From positions 24,383 to 88,382 of the forward strand of contig JBNGIQ010007628.1 of assembly GCA_049999765.1 (NCBI GenBank): 64,000 bases of DNA, in the 5' to 3' direction. The stretch comes from Phaeoceros laevis. Lineage: Eukaryota; Anthocerotophyta; Anthocerotopsida; Notothyladales. The notes beneath the pieces are model-generated. The model was not told the origin of the DNA, searched no databases, and was given only the letters and a program-made list of their open reading frames with translations. Numbering within the stretch: position 1 is the first letter of the stretch; each line of letters begins with the position of its first letter. This document shows positions 23,017 to 35,443 of this stretch, piece by piece. Position numbers and translations under genes: made by a program.

Positions 23017-23092
23017 GTCTGCTGCCCTAGGGCAGCAGACAACAGAGCGCTCGCCTACTGGTACAGGCTTGTACCAGCAGGCGAGCGCTCTG
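23017..23092. repeat. Two adjacent strong palindromes
   Basis: A perfect 24-bp palindrome (GTCTGCTGCCCT and its complement) covers 23017-23040. Right after it, 23043-23092 forms a second hairpin whose ~23-bp arms (CAGAGCGCTCGCCT...CTGGTACA) differ at one or two positions around a 3-nt loop. Confidence 0.9.
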
Positions 23093-24424
23093 CTGTCACC
23101 AGCATAAATTTGCTTATGCCAAACAAACAGATGTGACGAGTGCACGTTCCTGAGGCTCGTGGAATGTTTTATTTTTTGGTGGTCCGTGGAATGATTGCAA
23201 GGAGCTCATCAAGGCTGGGTCAAGCTGCCAATGCTGAGCAGAGACAGTTCTTCTTCTAACCACGCCACGCTAAAGCATCTCTCTCTCTTCTGTCACAGTG
23301 ACTCCCTTTTTCCATGTGGTGCAAGACTACTGCAAGTAGATACACTGTAGACGAGAGCAACTCTGTCAACATGTCCACCGACATACTGCTCAGCTGTCAC
23401 CAGTATTTAATTCGTTTATGGGAAGAAAACAGCTGTTTTCATCTCACATTCGTCCACTTGCCAGTACTTTGTCCCATTAATTACTTTTGTAACCAATGTG
23501 GGCTGCTAAGAGGATGCTGACAAGTTAAGGAGTATCCTTGGGCTTAATCAAGTGTCTATCTCTAGGTGATTCAGAACTTTAGGTAATTGTCGACTGGGCA
23601 TTCATGAACCACACTTTTGTATCGGGTTCCAGGGAATGTTTATAGTACACTGCTCTGCTGTCACCAGCATAAATTTTTTTTGGCGAAATGGTACGGCTTA
23701 GGATTAAAAGACGCTTACATAGTGCTGAAGCAATGCTTCAAGCACTCGGCTCAGAGACAAGCATAAATTTGTTTATGCGAAAGAAACACATGTGGTGCGC
23801 GTTCCTCGGGGAATGCTTCCAAAAGCTCAAGGCTGCTGGGTCAAGCTGCCAATGCTGACCAGCGCGTTGAACCCCTACGGATCCCGCGCCGAGTCTCACT
23901 GCAGCTGCCCAAGCCGGAGAAAGCCTATTATTGGATAGATGACAAAGTCTACCCTGTTTCTTAGCAGTAGTGCTACGGGTGAAGTTGTTAGGGTTAGGGA
24001 TGGTCGTGACTCATGGCCTTGTGCCCGTGTGTCGCGGCACCAGCAGAGGAGGCAAGTCAATTGTCGGAGCAACGGAGGAGAGAGTCGAGCCGAGGTATGA
24101 CTCACTTTTCGTCTTTATTCATTCACCACTTGCGTCATGCAGATGTCTAGGATAGACTTACTTAGTCTAGTAGGGGTCCATGTTGAGCACATCCATCGAT
24201 AAACTCTCATCAGGTGACGCAAACTTGCGTACCAACTGACAGGGGGGTAGACTGGACTGATGACCAGTTGGTGATGATGAGGCGAGACCAGGCTTTTCAT
24301 CACGAAAGTCTAGTCTACCTCCCATCAGCAGGGCCGAGCACTAACTAAGTTAGTGACTATCGTTTTTCGCTCCCTTTTGTGATGTGGTGCAATTTCGCGG
24401 TTGTAGCCCCAACAGGTAGACGAA

Positions 24425-24480
24425 GGTCCCTGGACGGGGGCTCCCGGTTGTTGCTTGCAATCCTTGGACGGGGGCTCCTG
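24425..24480. repeat. Short direct repeat
   Basis: TGGACGGGGGCTCCCGGT and TGGACGGGGGCTCCTGGT occur about 42 bp apart. Confidence 0.8.
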
Positions 24481-24501
24481 GTCGCCGGTCGAAAAACCTC
24501 A

Positions 24502-24560
24502 CGGAGTGTTCAATTCCTACGTGGAGTTTGCTGAACACCGTAATCAGCCTACTACAGCAG
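24502..24560. repeat. Dispersed element related to 50151-50210
   Basis: GTGTTCAATTCCTACGTGGA followed by GTTTGCTGAACACCGTAATC matches a copy beside the tRNA-Glu gene at 50.15 kb with roughly one mismatch in five. No gene overlaps either copy. Confidence 0.7.
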
Positions 24561-25134
24561 AGTCTGGTCAATTTGGTCCGCGTGAACTTGTCCATTATTT
24601 ATGCCGGATGTACACTGGCAAGACTTCTCTTCACACGGCTGTGTTGTCACCGGTATTTGTTTATGCGGAGAAACAGCAGTGGTGCACATTCCTTGTATCG
24701 TTGGAGGTAGCGTAGTGGTGAAGCTGCTGCTGCGCGTTGAAGCTAGCTATAGCCTGCTCTCCAGTTGGGTGGAGAGCTACAGCATCGCTACCGGGGGCGC
24801 ACGGCTAGCTGATACAAGCAACATTTGCTGGCCAGGGAAACTTGTCTACAATCTCTGCACAAGTCCTCGCCAGCCAACGGGTGTAAACGAGTTGATGTGA
24901 TCTTGGCAGACCATCGCCATCTCCGATCCGTCCGCCAAGGTCAGATTCTGCAAGCTACCATTTTCAAAAGCTTAGAACTGGAGAGTAGATAGCTAGCCTA
25001 AGGTAGCTCCTTCCAAGGAGGATAGATCGGTGTGGTTACAAACTTAGGAGCTTAAGGGGCATGTCCGTCCACCTCTAGAACCTTGCAATTGATATGTATG
25101 TACCGTACGTGTGGTCACATCTACAGTTAGGTCT

Positions 25135-28100
25135 ATGGCCAGCCCGACTTATGATCAGATTCCCCCGGCGCTGCTTCAGTTGTCTCGGTTGCTTAATCTC
25201 ATTCCCCCGGCGCTGCATCGGTTACTTGCGGATCTGGAGGCCCTTCCGCCTTCAATCTTGAAACTTGAGGTTGATCTTAGCGGGGATGAGTACGGAGGCT
25301 TCTTCACGTCATTGAAGGGTAGGTACAGGCGGCAAGTGCGCCTCCGTGTCCTCACAGCCATCGGAAACTGCCGCTCTCTTCGGGTCATCGATCTAAATCC
25401 GCATAATAAGGGCAGCGGTTCCAGTGTGACGGAGGCAGAGGCCACGGCTCTCTTTCAAGGGTTGCAATCCAACCGAGTACTAGATTGGCTGGATGTGCGT
25501 GGCTGGGGAGGGTTTGGGACTGTGGCAGCCTGCGAGGCCCTCGCTGGCCTGGTGCGATCCAATTGCACCTTGCGACTTCTGAATTTGACCTCTACCGGGT
25601 TGACTGGTGAAGGAGTGGGTCACATCGCTGCCGCCCTGCAAGCCAACACTAGCTCAATCCTGCAAGGCCTGTATGTTTAGTGCCAACAGAATAGGAGATG
25701 CTGCTGGGGCGCAACACCTGGCGGACATCCTGGCCAGCACGCCCACACTTGAGTACCTCGGGATGTTCGACATAAGTATGGACGCGGCGGGAGGCGAGGT
25801 GATTGCCAAAGCTCTGGCGCACAACACGTCACTCACGTGGCTTAGCATAGGATGGGACGGGAATGCTGCCTACCACACGTCACTCACGTGGCTTAGCATA
25901 GGATGGGACGGGAATGCTGCCTACCTAACAGATCTAGACCAGTCCGCAGCGTTGACTAACATTGTGGCAGCTTTGAGCGCTCCTGTGGACGCTGGAGCTC
26001 CACATGCAAGTGCTTTCAACACGCACATTAAGCAACTAATCCTGACGGTGTGGAGGGGTGATTTGGAGCCCATGGAGGCTGGGGTGGGAGAAGCTGTAGC
26101 TCACATGCTCCGCTCCAATGCCAGCCTGAAGGGTCTTGAGATAAGCACCTCCTTCGTGGGCCACGGATTGGAGGCATTGCGGTACAACACCAGCATCACT
26201 GAGCTCTGGGTGGTGCATGGCTGGAATGCATGGCTGGAATCCGACGAAGGTTGATCTGAACAAGCTGATCCCAATCGTTCACAGCTGCCAAACACTGCAA
26301 GGCCTGCAGTACCGCAACGACAATCTTCCACCCGAGTTCAAAAAGCAGGTTTTCCGGTCTTTGAAGGACAATCCTAGCATCAAGACGTTAGTGATAGATG
26401 GTTGGGAAGGCTTGGACGATGACATGTTCAAGGATTTGATGGAATCCTTGCAAGTGAATACCAACCTTGAGGAGATTTCTTTGGAGGGCACTTCTTGGAA
26501 AAGGGAGGGCAAGGAGGCGACCATTCAGCGAGCGTTGAGGGGAAACAAACGTTATGAACGACAGGTGGCATATCTCAACCTCCTCCATCACGGTGACATG
26601 AAGTATACCAGTCCAAAGGACGGAAGGCTTTTCCTATGTGGTTTTGGGTTTGCAGGCAAGACAACCCTAAGGAAAAGCATGATCCGTTCTTGGTCAAAAT
26701 CAATCAAGCAGCCATCATCGTCATTTGTAACCGGCAGTTTACCATGGGCAAAATTGCGAAGAACCCAAGGCATAGAGATCGAGATGCTCCGTGATGATGA
26801 CACCATGCAAGTCACCATTTGGGACTTGGCGGGACAAGACAAGTTTCGGGTTTCGGGCTCTTCAAAGTTTCCTGTTTCCCAGCATCAGTCAGGCTTGCGT
26901 CTTCCTCTTCGTCTTCAGCTGCTATGACCATGAAACACACCAGTTGAAGCCAGAAAAGAGCTTGGATGAAGAACTTCGCCATTGGATGCGATTCATTGCA
27001 TCCAATTCGAGCAGTCAAGGTCATGTCTTGCCCCAAGTGTTTGTGATTTTGTCTCATCTTGACAAGATGCCTCGAGGTACAAGTGACGCAATGGTGGTAG
27101 AATGGGCCAACCCAACAATCACAAGGGTTGAGAAGGACTTCGCTGGGCTTCTCACCATCTCGTCACAGGTTTTTGCTCTCAAGTCATCCTGTGCAGCCAG
27201 TGTTACTCCAGTATTGGAGACAGTTTTTCAACTCTTTGAAGACCTCCTTTCCAAAAAGTTGAAAGTAGTGCCAGGACCATGTACTCGCATGAGCACTGTT
27301 TTGAAACAATGGAGGTCACAAAATCCCGCCAGGCCTATGATGTTGTTGCAAGAGTTCCGTGACCTCTGTTTCAAAGAGGTGCCAGAGCTTGGCAAGTTCG
27401 GTAAGCAAGATGAAACGGCTAACCAGATTTTGGAGGCAATTGCTTCCTATCTGCATGATGTTGGAACCATCATGTTTTTCAAGAAAGTGAAGATTGTGGT
27501 TGTGGATCCTAACTGGGTGAGTCACGTCTTTCTGGGAAATCTAATAGGAGTTGAGCCAGAGCAAAATCAGCGGTCATCCAAAATGATGCCTTCAACTATA
27601 GATGGTTTTGTCTCCAGATTGGAAGTCGAAGCTACTCTTGCACACTTTTTGAAGGACAACAAATACAAAGGCCTCAACATGGAAAACTTGATAGGTTTAA
27701 TGCTAGAATTGGAGCTATGCTGTGAAGTGAAAGTGGATGGGGTTACTCGCTACTTGGTTCCTCACACGTTGGATGATGCAAACGGCAATGCCCTCAGGGG
27801 AAGGCGGAAGTTGGGATGGCCGTTGCCAAATTTTGGATCCAATCCCATACATATTGGATGCCGATTACAATGCAGTGACCAGCTCCAAACCCATTTGGGT
27901 CGTGGCTTCTTCTCCCGCTTCCAGGTACATGACATACTTCATAAATTTATTCCATCCATCTTGTTTTGAAATCTTGGAGATAATGATCTCACAGATCTGT
28001 GGCTTGTATGAATTCATGAATCTAGGTTAGCCTACGGAACAGATTGTTTACCAAGACGAGTGAGATATCCATGGAGCCCCAACACTATGCAATTCAGCTG

Positions 28101-29480
28101 AACCTGATAACATTTCATACTGATGGCGTAGAAGTCTTGGTAGAGATCCCAGGAGATGTTGGGGATTATGTTGACATATTGGTAAGATCCAGGAAGACGA
28201 GAGATCAAACCAGGTCCTTCATTGTGGCACATGTGGTGGATGAGATGCGATCCTTCTGTGCATCTCCGGAAGGGAGCCAAGGAGTCACACTCGTTGAAGG
28301 CATCATCAGACCTGAATGTGTGAGCCGTCTCACGTTATGTATGTACAGGCGGGGCCAGGCAGTACTGAAACAAGACCTTATGGGGCTTGTAGAGAAAGGA
28401 ATTATGAATACCAAGTGTGGTGAAATATTTACCTCTGTAGGCTCAATCGACTACGACCACACTTGGAACAAGGTGCCTGAAGCCGAGCTAGATGCTGACT
28501 TTGAAAAAGCTCGTGAGCTTTTAGATCCCAAAGATATCCTAGATGTACTCACCAGGAATGAAAGGTTTGTGATGCAAAAGTTGATTGCTATAGAGGAAGC
28601 TGCGCAAGAGGTGTTGGGTAAATCCCATGGGGAGGACCAGATAGACCGTCCACGTGCAATATATACTCGCATCATGACTGCTCCAGTCCACAGGGCTTCT
28701 TATCAACAAGGACTCCAGCAGGAGATTCGTGAGACACTCGGCAGGGTGGAGGAGAAACTAGACAGGGTGGAGGGAAAGCTGGATAATATAAAGTCTCTAC
28801 AGGAGCAGGTGCTCAATGCAATCAAGGAGTTACAAGATCAGACCTTGGTGACAGTGGCGTGCAAAATGAATGAGATAATGAACTTCTCAGCAAAGTTGAT
28901 AAAGTCAGATGTGCCCAGTCGACCTTACTTCACAACCGATGACGTTGGCAAGGTGCAGAAGTTGGTTGCGGGCATAAAAATGAGCAAGGGAGTGATGTTG
29001 CACTTCATGTGCGAAGACACCAGGGGACCGCACTTGGTGGAAGGGCAGGTTGGGCTTAAGCTCACTACAGTAGATGCGAAGTGGAAGTGGATTCAGCCCA
29101 TTGCAGTGCAATTTGCCAGAATGCTGGTGTTCCTGGTAAAGGCAGGCTTGCATGTGGCTGCAGGGATAGGAAGTGCCGTTCCTGATTTTACAGAGTGGAG
29201 TGGCGCGATACCTCTCACTGCAGCTGCACTAGCCGGAGAAGATGTTTTGAACAACATCAATTCAGAGTCTACCGGGTCTTCGGTGGAGCAAAGGAAGTGT
29301 GTGGAGGAAGCTTGGGTCCTCCTCAAAGAAGAGCTGAAGCCGCATCTGGTGAGCCAGATGGGGACGCTGTTTCAGCTTTACAAAGTGCAGTTCGTAGGGG
29401 GGCCTCAACGAAGAGTAGGTTGGGTGTGCCAAAAATGCTTGGAAAGGGGGAGACCAAAGGGCACTGTCCTTCCTCTGTGA
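25135..29480 (+). pseudogene. LRR-Roc-COR (ROCO) protein gene with three frameshifts
   Basis: From ATG 25135 the frame encodes leucine-rich repeats of the ribonuclease-inhibitor kind, then a Roc GTPase (P-loop GFGFAGKTTL, switch WDLAGQDKF, LSHLDK for the guanine-specificity motif), then a COR-like region (VVVDPNWVSHVFLGNLIG) crossing a GT-AG intron (27925-28025), and a C-terminal part with a coiled coil (about 28720-28850). Nearly 1,400 codons align as one protein, but the frame breaks three times: an extra T at about 25677, a 13-bp tandem duplication at 26214-26239, and a 7-bp tandem duplication at 26844-26857 inside the switch region. A further 51-bp in-frame duplication (25825-25926) doubles one LRR. 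ROCO proteins act as dimeric GTPase signalling proteins and occur in mosses and algae, not in most flowering plants. Either a recent pseudogene or sequence errors; the rest of the frame is well preserved. Confidence 0.82.
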
Positions 29481-30950
29481 AGACATGAATTTAATAAGGG
29501 GAAACGGAGAAAATGCTGAAACTTAGTTGACCAACGGCCTGGTGCTGGTTTGGCAGCCATAGACGGAGAAATAGTTATGTTTACAAGTCTCAGTCGAGGT
29601 TGCTTGGAAGCAGATGCTGTTTTGACTGCAGCAGATCATCAAGCATTGCCTTACTCAAGACAGTGGAGCACATCACGTGCAGTCTGACCATACTATAGTT
29701 ACAGCTCCAGTTCCATCCAGTCACCATTGCCTGGTCTGCGTTCAACGGTTTTCACTATTCTTCAGGTTCTACAACTGAAGGTCTAACATAGGTACCTTAC
29801 TGCACTTATAAACCCTCGTGATCAGCTTTCAGTCCTTTGTTTTGGAACTGCACAAGGTTGCTTCACAGGTGTCATCTCTTGTTTGTGCAGTGTTGTACGA
29901 GGTGGCTCAAACAATGAGTCAAGGCAGACAAAATATGAAGAATCCAATTGTGGCCAGTAGCCACATGGTCAGTTGCAAGCCAAGTGCACCACCTTGTAGT
30001 GACAATTGTTTTGAGCTGTAGAGGTGAGTGCAGCAAGTATTGATCTGTTCTACATGTTGTCCATGTTGCTCCTTCATAGCAAGAACCTCTAGCTTTCCGC
30101 AAACCTAGAAGTCCTGTTTGCCACCACACCACAAGGTGGAGTTTTTGTTCTCCTCCGTTATACTCAAGTGCTTTTGATTCTATCAAAACATGTCCATTCG
30201 TAAACTGTCAATCTCGTATTTTGGCTTTTTGTAGAAGTTATCTTCCTGTGTTTTGACGCTCTTCGACAGCTTGGTCATTAGTCATCTGCTTTCGTAACGT
30301 AGCGGCCTAATTGTCCTTGCTTATCAACACCATAGCCCGTGATGGTTTTGGTGACATCTGCCTATCTTCCTTCTTACAGCTCCTTCAAGGTACGGATGAG
30401 TCTGTGTTTTATGTGCCGGCAAACTTGCAACTTCAGTAACTCACCTGTCAGATCATGTGATGAAGTTAAGATACCAATTAAAGGGTTCATTCTCTGAGCT
30501 TCTTGCAAGAAGGGGAGATTTATTCTCGAGGTATGTTGATCTGCTCGTTCCAAGCACGTAGAGCTCTTCCTGGTCAGTGCTGCTCTTGAATGATCTCTTG
30601 TTTTGCTCCTTCAGTCGTCAATTTGAACCTCATGTCTCTCTTGCAGGAACTCAGCCCAGTATCTTCCTTGCTGACTGCTAACAGCAGATTCATCCAGTGT
30701 ATGTACCTGGCCAGGTGGTAGCTGCAATCAAGCTTGTCTTAGTCCATATAGTACGGACCTCAAGGCTGGAAATCAAGCAACGTGCCTCAGGACTGCTGCT
30801 CTATTTCTTAAACCGTGTAACAAACTTGATGTATTGTCCAAGTCTCGAAAGGGAGAATTGGGCTGGGATTGTTCTCGGTTCCCGGCCTTGAGATGTCATC
30901 ACACCAGGTGCTATGTAATAAGAGGCAAAGTGTAATCGAAGATACCACAG
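29481..30950. other. Intergenic, no supported gene
   Basis: Only short, unconvincing frames are present in this stretch between the ROCO gene and the dispersed repeat near 31 kb. Confidence 0.45.
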
Positions 30951-30954
30951 TGTG

Positions 30955-31105
30955 TACGCACATCCACCAAGCATGCGCAGTCCCGAAACTCCCGTTTTCT
31001 GGAATTGTCAAACAAGTTCCTGATTGAAATTTGCACGGGCACACGAATTCATGCATACTTGTAACAAGGTGACAGTTGCCATGTTACAAGGTTTTGGAAT
31101 TGCCG
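30955..31105. repeat. Dispersed repeat, copy 2
   Basis: Direct-orientation relative of 22740-22935: shares CATCCACCAAGCATGCGCAG, AACTCCCGTTTTCTGGAATT and GCATACTTGTAACAAGGTGA. Lies about 300 bp upstream of the helicase gene. Confidence 0.75.
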
Positions 31106-31406
31106 AACTTGTAAGGTCCGCTTCTTTTCCTTGTCCCGCACCTCAGCGGCTCGGACCATCGCTCGCACTCGCACAGCGGAATTCCTGCTCGCTGCGTGTA
31201 GCCATAGTTGACAATTGTCCCGGAGAGCTGGAAAAATGAGCCGTCCGCAAGGCGTCGGGGAATGACTAATTACTGAAACGCTTAACATCTTGCACTAAAC
31301 ATGGTCGGTCTGAGAAGTGATTAGATAAGGAGTGAACTCTGTGAACTGAGCTATACGCAGTTTCTCTCCCCGGTGCGAGCACAACTACTTAAGGAGTCTG
31401 GCCGCT

Positions 31407-33502
31407 ATGACACGGTCCAAGTTGGACCGGAAGTTGGCCACAGAGGACATGGAGGATCCTCCTCCCGAGCAGGACGAGGCACCTGCAATTTTCTCTAATG
31501 GTGCCTTGAAGACAGCAGCTCAGCCAGAAAGAAATAGTGCTCGTGACTACATTGATGGGCCTCAGAACTCGCAGTGCTCTACCAGCTTTGAAGATCTCGG
31601 TGTTGCAGATTGGCTGGTCGCAACGTGTAAAGAGATGGGTATGAAGAGACCTACGCCCGTACAGCAGGCTTGCGTGCCTCAGATTTTAGCAGGAAAGGAC
31701 TGTCTGGGTATGGCACAGACTGGTAGCGGCAAGACAGCTGCCTTCGCTCTTCCGATACTGCAATTATTATCTCTCAACATCTACGGGGTTTTTGCGCTTG
31801 TTCTTACGCCTACAAGAGAGCTTGCGTTCCAGATAGCAGACCAGTTTCGTGTGTTAGGGTCAGGTATCCACTTGAGATGTGCTGTCGTTATTGGGGGTAT
31901 GGATATGCTGCAGCAGTCGAGGGCCTTGATGCAACGCCCACACGTCGTAATTGCTACACCTGGCCGGTTGCATGATATTCTTGCAAACGATCCTGACATC
32001 GTCAAGGTGTTCTCAAGGACCAAGGTACGGTAGCCCACAACATGAACCCCGGCCAGCAGGTAATAAAAATTACACTGACCTGCAATTTTTGTGGGAATGC
32101 AGTTCATGGTCTTTGATGAGGCAGATCGCCTGCTAGATGTGGGTTTCGAGAAGGAGATCCGGTTGGTGCTGAGCTCTGTTCCCACCGATCGTCAAACTTT
32201 ACTCTTTTCTGCAACCATGACAAGTAACCTCAAAGCCCTGCAAGAGCTTTCTTTGGATAAGGCTTTTACCTATGAGGCGTATGAGGGTTTAAAGACCGTT
32301 GAAACTCTGGACCAGAAGTACATATTTTTGCCAGCCAACGTAAAAGAAGTGTACCTGGCACATCTGCTGTCGTCTTTGGATTGGCTCACAGAGACGTTCT
32401 CGACTATTCAGATTTCTAGCTGCAGGTACTGCTTGTACAGTTCGTATCTCTTTGTTTTTGTCCTGCGGAGTCTGTGCAAAATTTGGGGATTGTGGTAGGG
32501 GTAACTTTGCAATCTGTGTGAGTGAGTTGTTGGCCTTTTCTTTCAACAACTTGCTGTTGCATTCTGAGTGTTTGAAGTATTGTAGGACATGCCATCTTTT
32601 GAGCTCAATGCTGGAAGACTTGGGGACAGATGTGGTTGCTATGCACTCTATGAAATTACAAGGTCAAAGACTAGCAGCACTGAAGCGCTTCAAGTCGGGA
32701 CAAGTTCCTGTCCTCATCGCAACTGATGTTGCCAGCAGGGGTCTGGACATCCCTACAGTGGATCTTGTCATCAACTATGATGTACCCAGGTAGTTTTCTG
32801 AACAGCCTTTTCAAAATTTCCTGCACTTCAGCACTTTACCACTAGGTCCTTCCAGCCGCGTGTGGTTTGGAAAACTAGTGTTCATCCTCTGCACATGGTT
32901 TGCGGAGATCTCAGTGGCCATTGTTTGCAATAATAAGCACTCGTCACCTTTTTGCAGATTTGCTCGTGATTATGTGCATCGGGTTGGTCGAACAGCTCGG
33001 GCTGGCAGAGGTGGTGCTGCTATTAGTCTTGTTACTCAGGTAGTGACATCAGCAACCTTTTTGGATTGACCACGCTGGAATGTGCTGGGTGGATTGGCAG
33101 CTTTTGAACTGCATTTTCTACAATATCTAACCCTGGTTCTTCAATGTGTGTGCAGTTTGATGTTGAGCTCATCCAGGAGATAGAAACCTTAATTGGAAGA
33201 AATTTGGAGGAGTATGAGGTTGATGAAGACACAGTTTTGAAAGGGATAACAAAGGTGAAGTTAGGTCCTCGTTACTGTGATTCTCATTTGGGTTTTTGGG
33301 GTGTACTAAGACTGCTGAAATGATTGTTACCCGAGGGACTGAATGTAAGTTGTCTTATTAGGTGTACAAAGCCAAGCGATCAGCCATGCTTAAGCTAGCT
33401 GACAGTGGGTTTGAGGACAAAGTAAGGGCCCGAAAGGAGGAGAAAAGGAAGTTACGTCGGAGCACCAAACTTTTGCAGAAGAAAAAAATCAAGCGACTGT
33501 AG
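31407..33502 (+). CDS. RH36: DEAD-box RNA helicase, DDX49/Dbp8/RH36 type
   Basis: Six exons (31407-32024, 32103-32425, 32586-32789, 32958-33039, 33156-33254, 33362-33502) give 488 residues. Motifs appear in order: Q motif (RPTPVQQACVP), I (AQTGSGKTAAF), Ia (PTRELAFQ), TPGR, II (DEAD in VFDEADRLLD, start of exon 2), III (SAT), V (ATDVASRGLDIP) and VI (HRVGRTARAGRGG). The C-terminus (ITKVYKAKRSAML, then a basic KKKIKRL end) identifies the DDX49/Dbp8 group; the Arabidopsis member is RH36/SWA3, a nucleolar helicase for 18S rRNA maturation needed in gametophyte development. The exon 2/3 join (CTGCAG|GTACTG to TTGTAG|GACATG) restores the conserved C-R-T-C-H-L-L motif. N-terminal ~55 residues are acidic and variable. 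Confidence 0.95.
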
Positions 33503-33960
33503 GACCTGTCAGTAGGTAAGGAAGATGGAAGCTGAGATGTTGGAGCTATTGATGCACCATGTGTCTGTCATGCCGTGTGTGGATGTACATTCGTGGATGT
33601 AATTGTTTTGCAAGATCTAGCGTGTTGCAAATTTCCATCTACTGTGAGCAGAGTTCAGTTCAAACTCATCTTTGGAAGCAAATAGTCGCTTTCACATACA
33701 TCTGCAAAGTGATGACTGATCAACACAGTGGCCTACGTTTGCGTACATCAACTCAGTCTGTGTGCGCTTGCAATTGGTTTGCAAAGAGGCATTGTGCCTT
33801 TGTTGACTTACTAGCAGCAGTCGGACATCTAACAGTAGTTGTGTAAATTTTCACCTTGATTCAGGACTTGCAAATATTCATGTGTTATGATGACTGATCA
33901 ACACTGTAGCCTACTCTTGCTTTGATCAACTTAGTCCGTGTCTGCTTTGTCACCACCTCT

Positions 33961-34860
33961 CTGGTCAGCATGTATGCAAGATGTGGCAGCATTGCAAATG
34001 TGGAGCAGGCCTTTGACACCATCAAGTCATATCAGTGTGATGTGGTATCATGAATTGTGATTATGTGTATCAGGAGATTTGGAACTAGGCATGCAGCTTT
34101 CTGTTGACATGAGACAGACTGGTGTACCTCCAGATGAAGTGACCTTGCGTTTCCTCCTTTTAAGGCTTGCAGAAGCACTGGAGCTGTGAACACATATGGT
34201 CGACGGCATCCGGACTTTGTGTTCTGCGGAGTTGAGTTCATTCACAACTTGGAAAACCTCAAGTGTGGTTTCCTGGAGTGCCCTGATGGCAGGATATGCC
34301 CTACAGCGAAAGGTGAAATGAGTCTGCAATGCTATGATGAAACGCTAGTGTCAGGCACAAAAGCAGCTCCAGTCACGGTCCCCTGCCTCATAGCATCATG
34401 CAGTCAAGCTGGCATGTTGGAGTCAGTTGGACGAAGTCCTACACTCTTTGGGTCAATGGCAGGGATTGCGACAACTCTGCAACCAGGGAGCATCACTCAA
34501 GCATGGTTGATCTCCTTGGCCGTGCAGGACTGCTGCAACAGGTTGAAGACGTTATCTTGACGATGCCTGTCCAGACGAGTGTATGAGTAATGATCCCACG
34601 GAAACTCAGTGCACAGGCTGATATCTGACAGCATGAGGTCTTACCATTTTGGATGACGGTTTGGCCTTCGAACACACTATTCTGAGATCCTTGGTGCAGC
34701 AAGGCGTTGCTGAAGATCTTGTCTGTTTGTCTCAAGTGCTTTGCTGGGCATGATGCCTGCCCTGGTATATCTACCGCTTTGGCTATCCTTTTACCTTGGA
34801 GGCTCTTGAAGGAGACACGGAGGCATAGATGGTGCCAGCTCACTGGGATGGAGACAATGA
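33961..34860 (+). pseudogene. Decayed PLS-class PPR gene
   Basis: Plus-strand fragments in changing frames still read as PPR: MYARCGSIANVEQAFDTI, then a P-motif region (DMRQTGVPPDEVTL), then SMVDLLGRAGLLQQVEDVIL and traces of the E motif near 34780. Frameshifts and in-frame stops occur between and inside these pieces. The order matches the 3' half of a PLS-E gene, so it is a dead copy rather than exons of a working gene. Confidence 0.8.
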
Positions 34861-35443
34861 TTATGAGACAGCCCGAGTGTTCAGGTTTTCATATCGAGGA
34901 GAGGAAATCCAGGACGAAACACTGCAGCTCAAGAGAAAATGGAAAGCAACTAGCTAGATGCACCAAAGCCTTCTTCATGGCAGTCCAGCGATGGTTTATG
35001 TAGTGGTCCTGGCCCCGAGAACGGCTCTGGAGTGGCTTTGTCTTCAGAGCTTCGAATCATGGATGTTGAAGTTGGGAGCTAGTTATACAAGCTTGTACTT
35101 TAACAGTCGTAGGTTCTCACACATGCATGGGTTCTCAGTCGCACATCAATGAACACGTGTCCAGTGTTCATTACTTGGAGTTCCTGCCCCAGGCTCTTCT
35201 GACCGCGTGAACGTGATCGACAAGGCACACGAAGGCCAACTGCCAGTGTGATGCGGGAATCATGGTCTCTGACGTGACAATCTAGTTCCCATCAGCCGGT
35301 CTGACTACACTTCAAGGACTTCATCCACTTCAGCATTGCACGCTTGTACCTCCACCTCGAGCTGTCCCGCGACACGGAACGAGCCTCGGTGCCGCTTCTG
35401 GGATGAGCCGACTGCCGATTTGAAGGATTTGACTGCTGGGACG

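Larger units (their letters stand above)
23093..24700. repeat. Local family of degenerate ~60-110 bp repeats
   Basis: Related units begin around 23093, 23390, 23665, 23752 and 24643. Shared features are a (C)ACCAG(C)AT-AAATT core, GTTTATGCGAAAGAAACA and a GTGGTGCRCGTTCCT segment; the 23.1 and 23.75 kb units continue together into GGGTCAAGCTGCCAATGCTGA. No reading frame is conserved. Confidence 0.65.

Noticed and set aside
23093-24700. Possible CRISPR-like spacing of repeats
   Set aside because: The genome is nuclear plant DNA, the units are degenerate and irregularly spaced, and there are no cas genes.
32460-32580. Alternative acceptor giving CLKYCRTCH in the helicase
   Set aside because: Using TTGTAG|GACATG restores the exact conserved C-R-T-C-H-L-L junction in phase 2.
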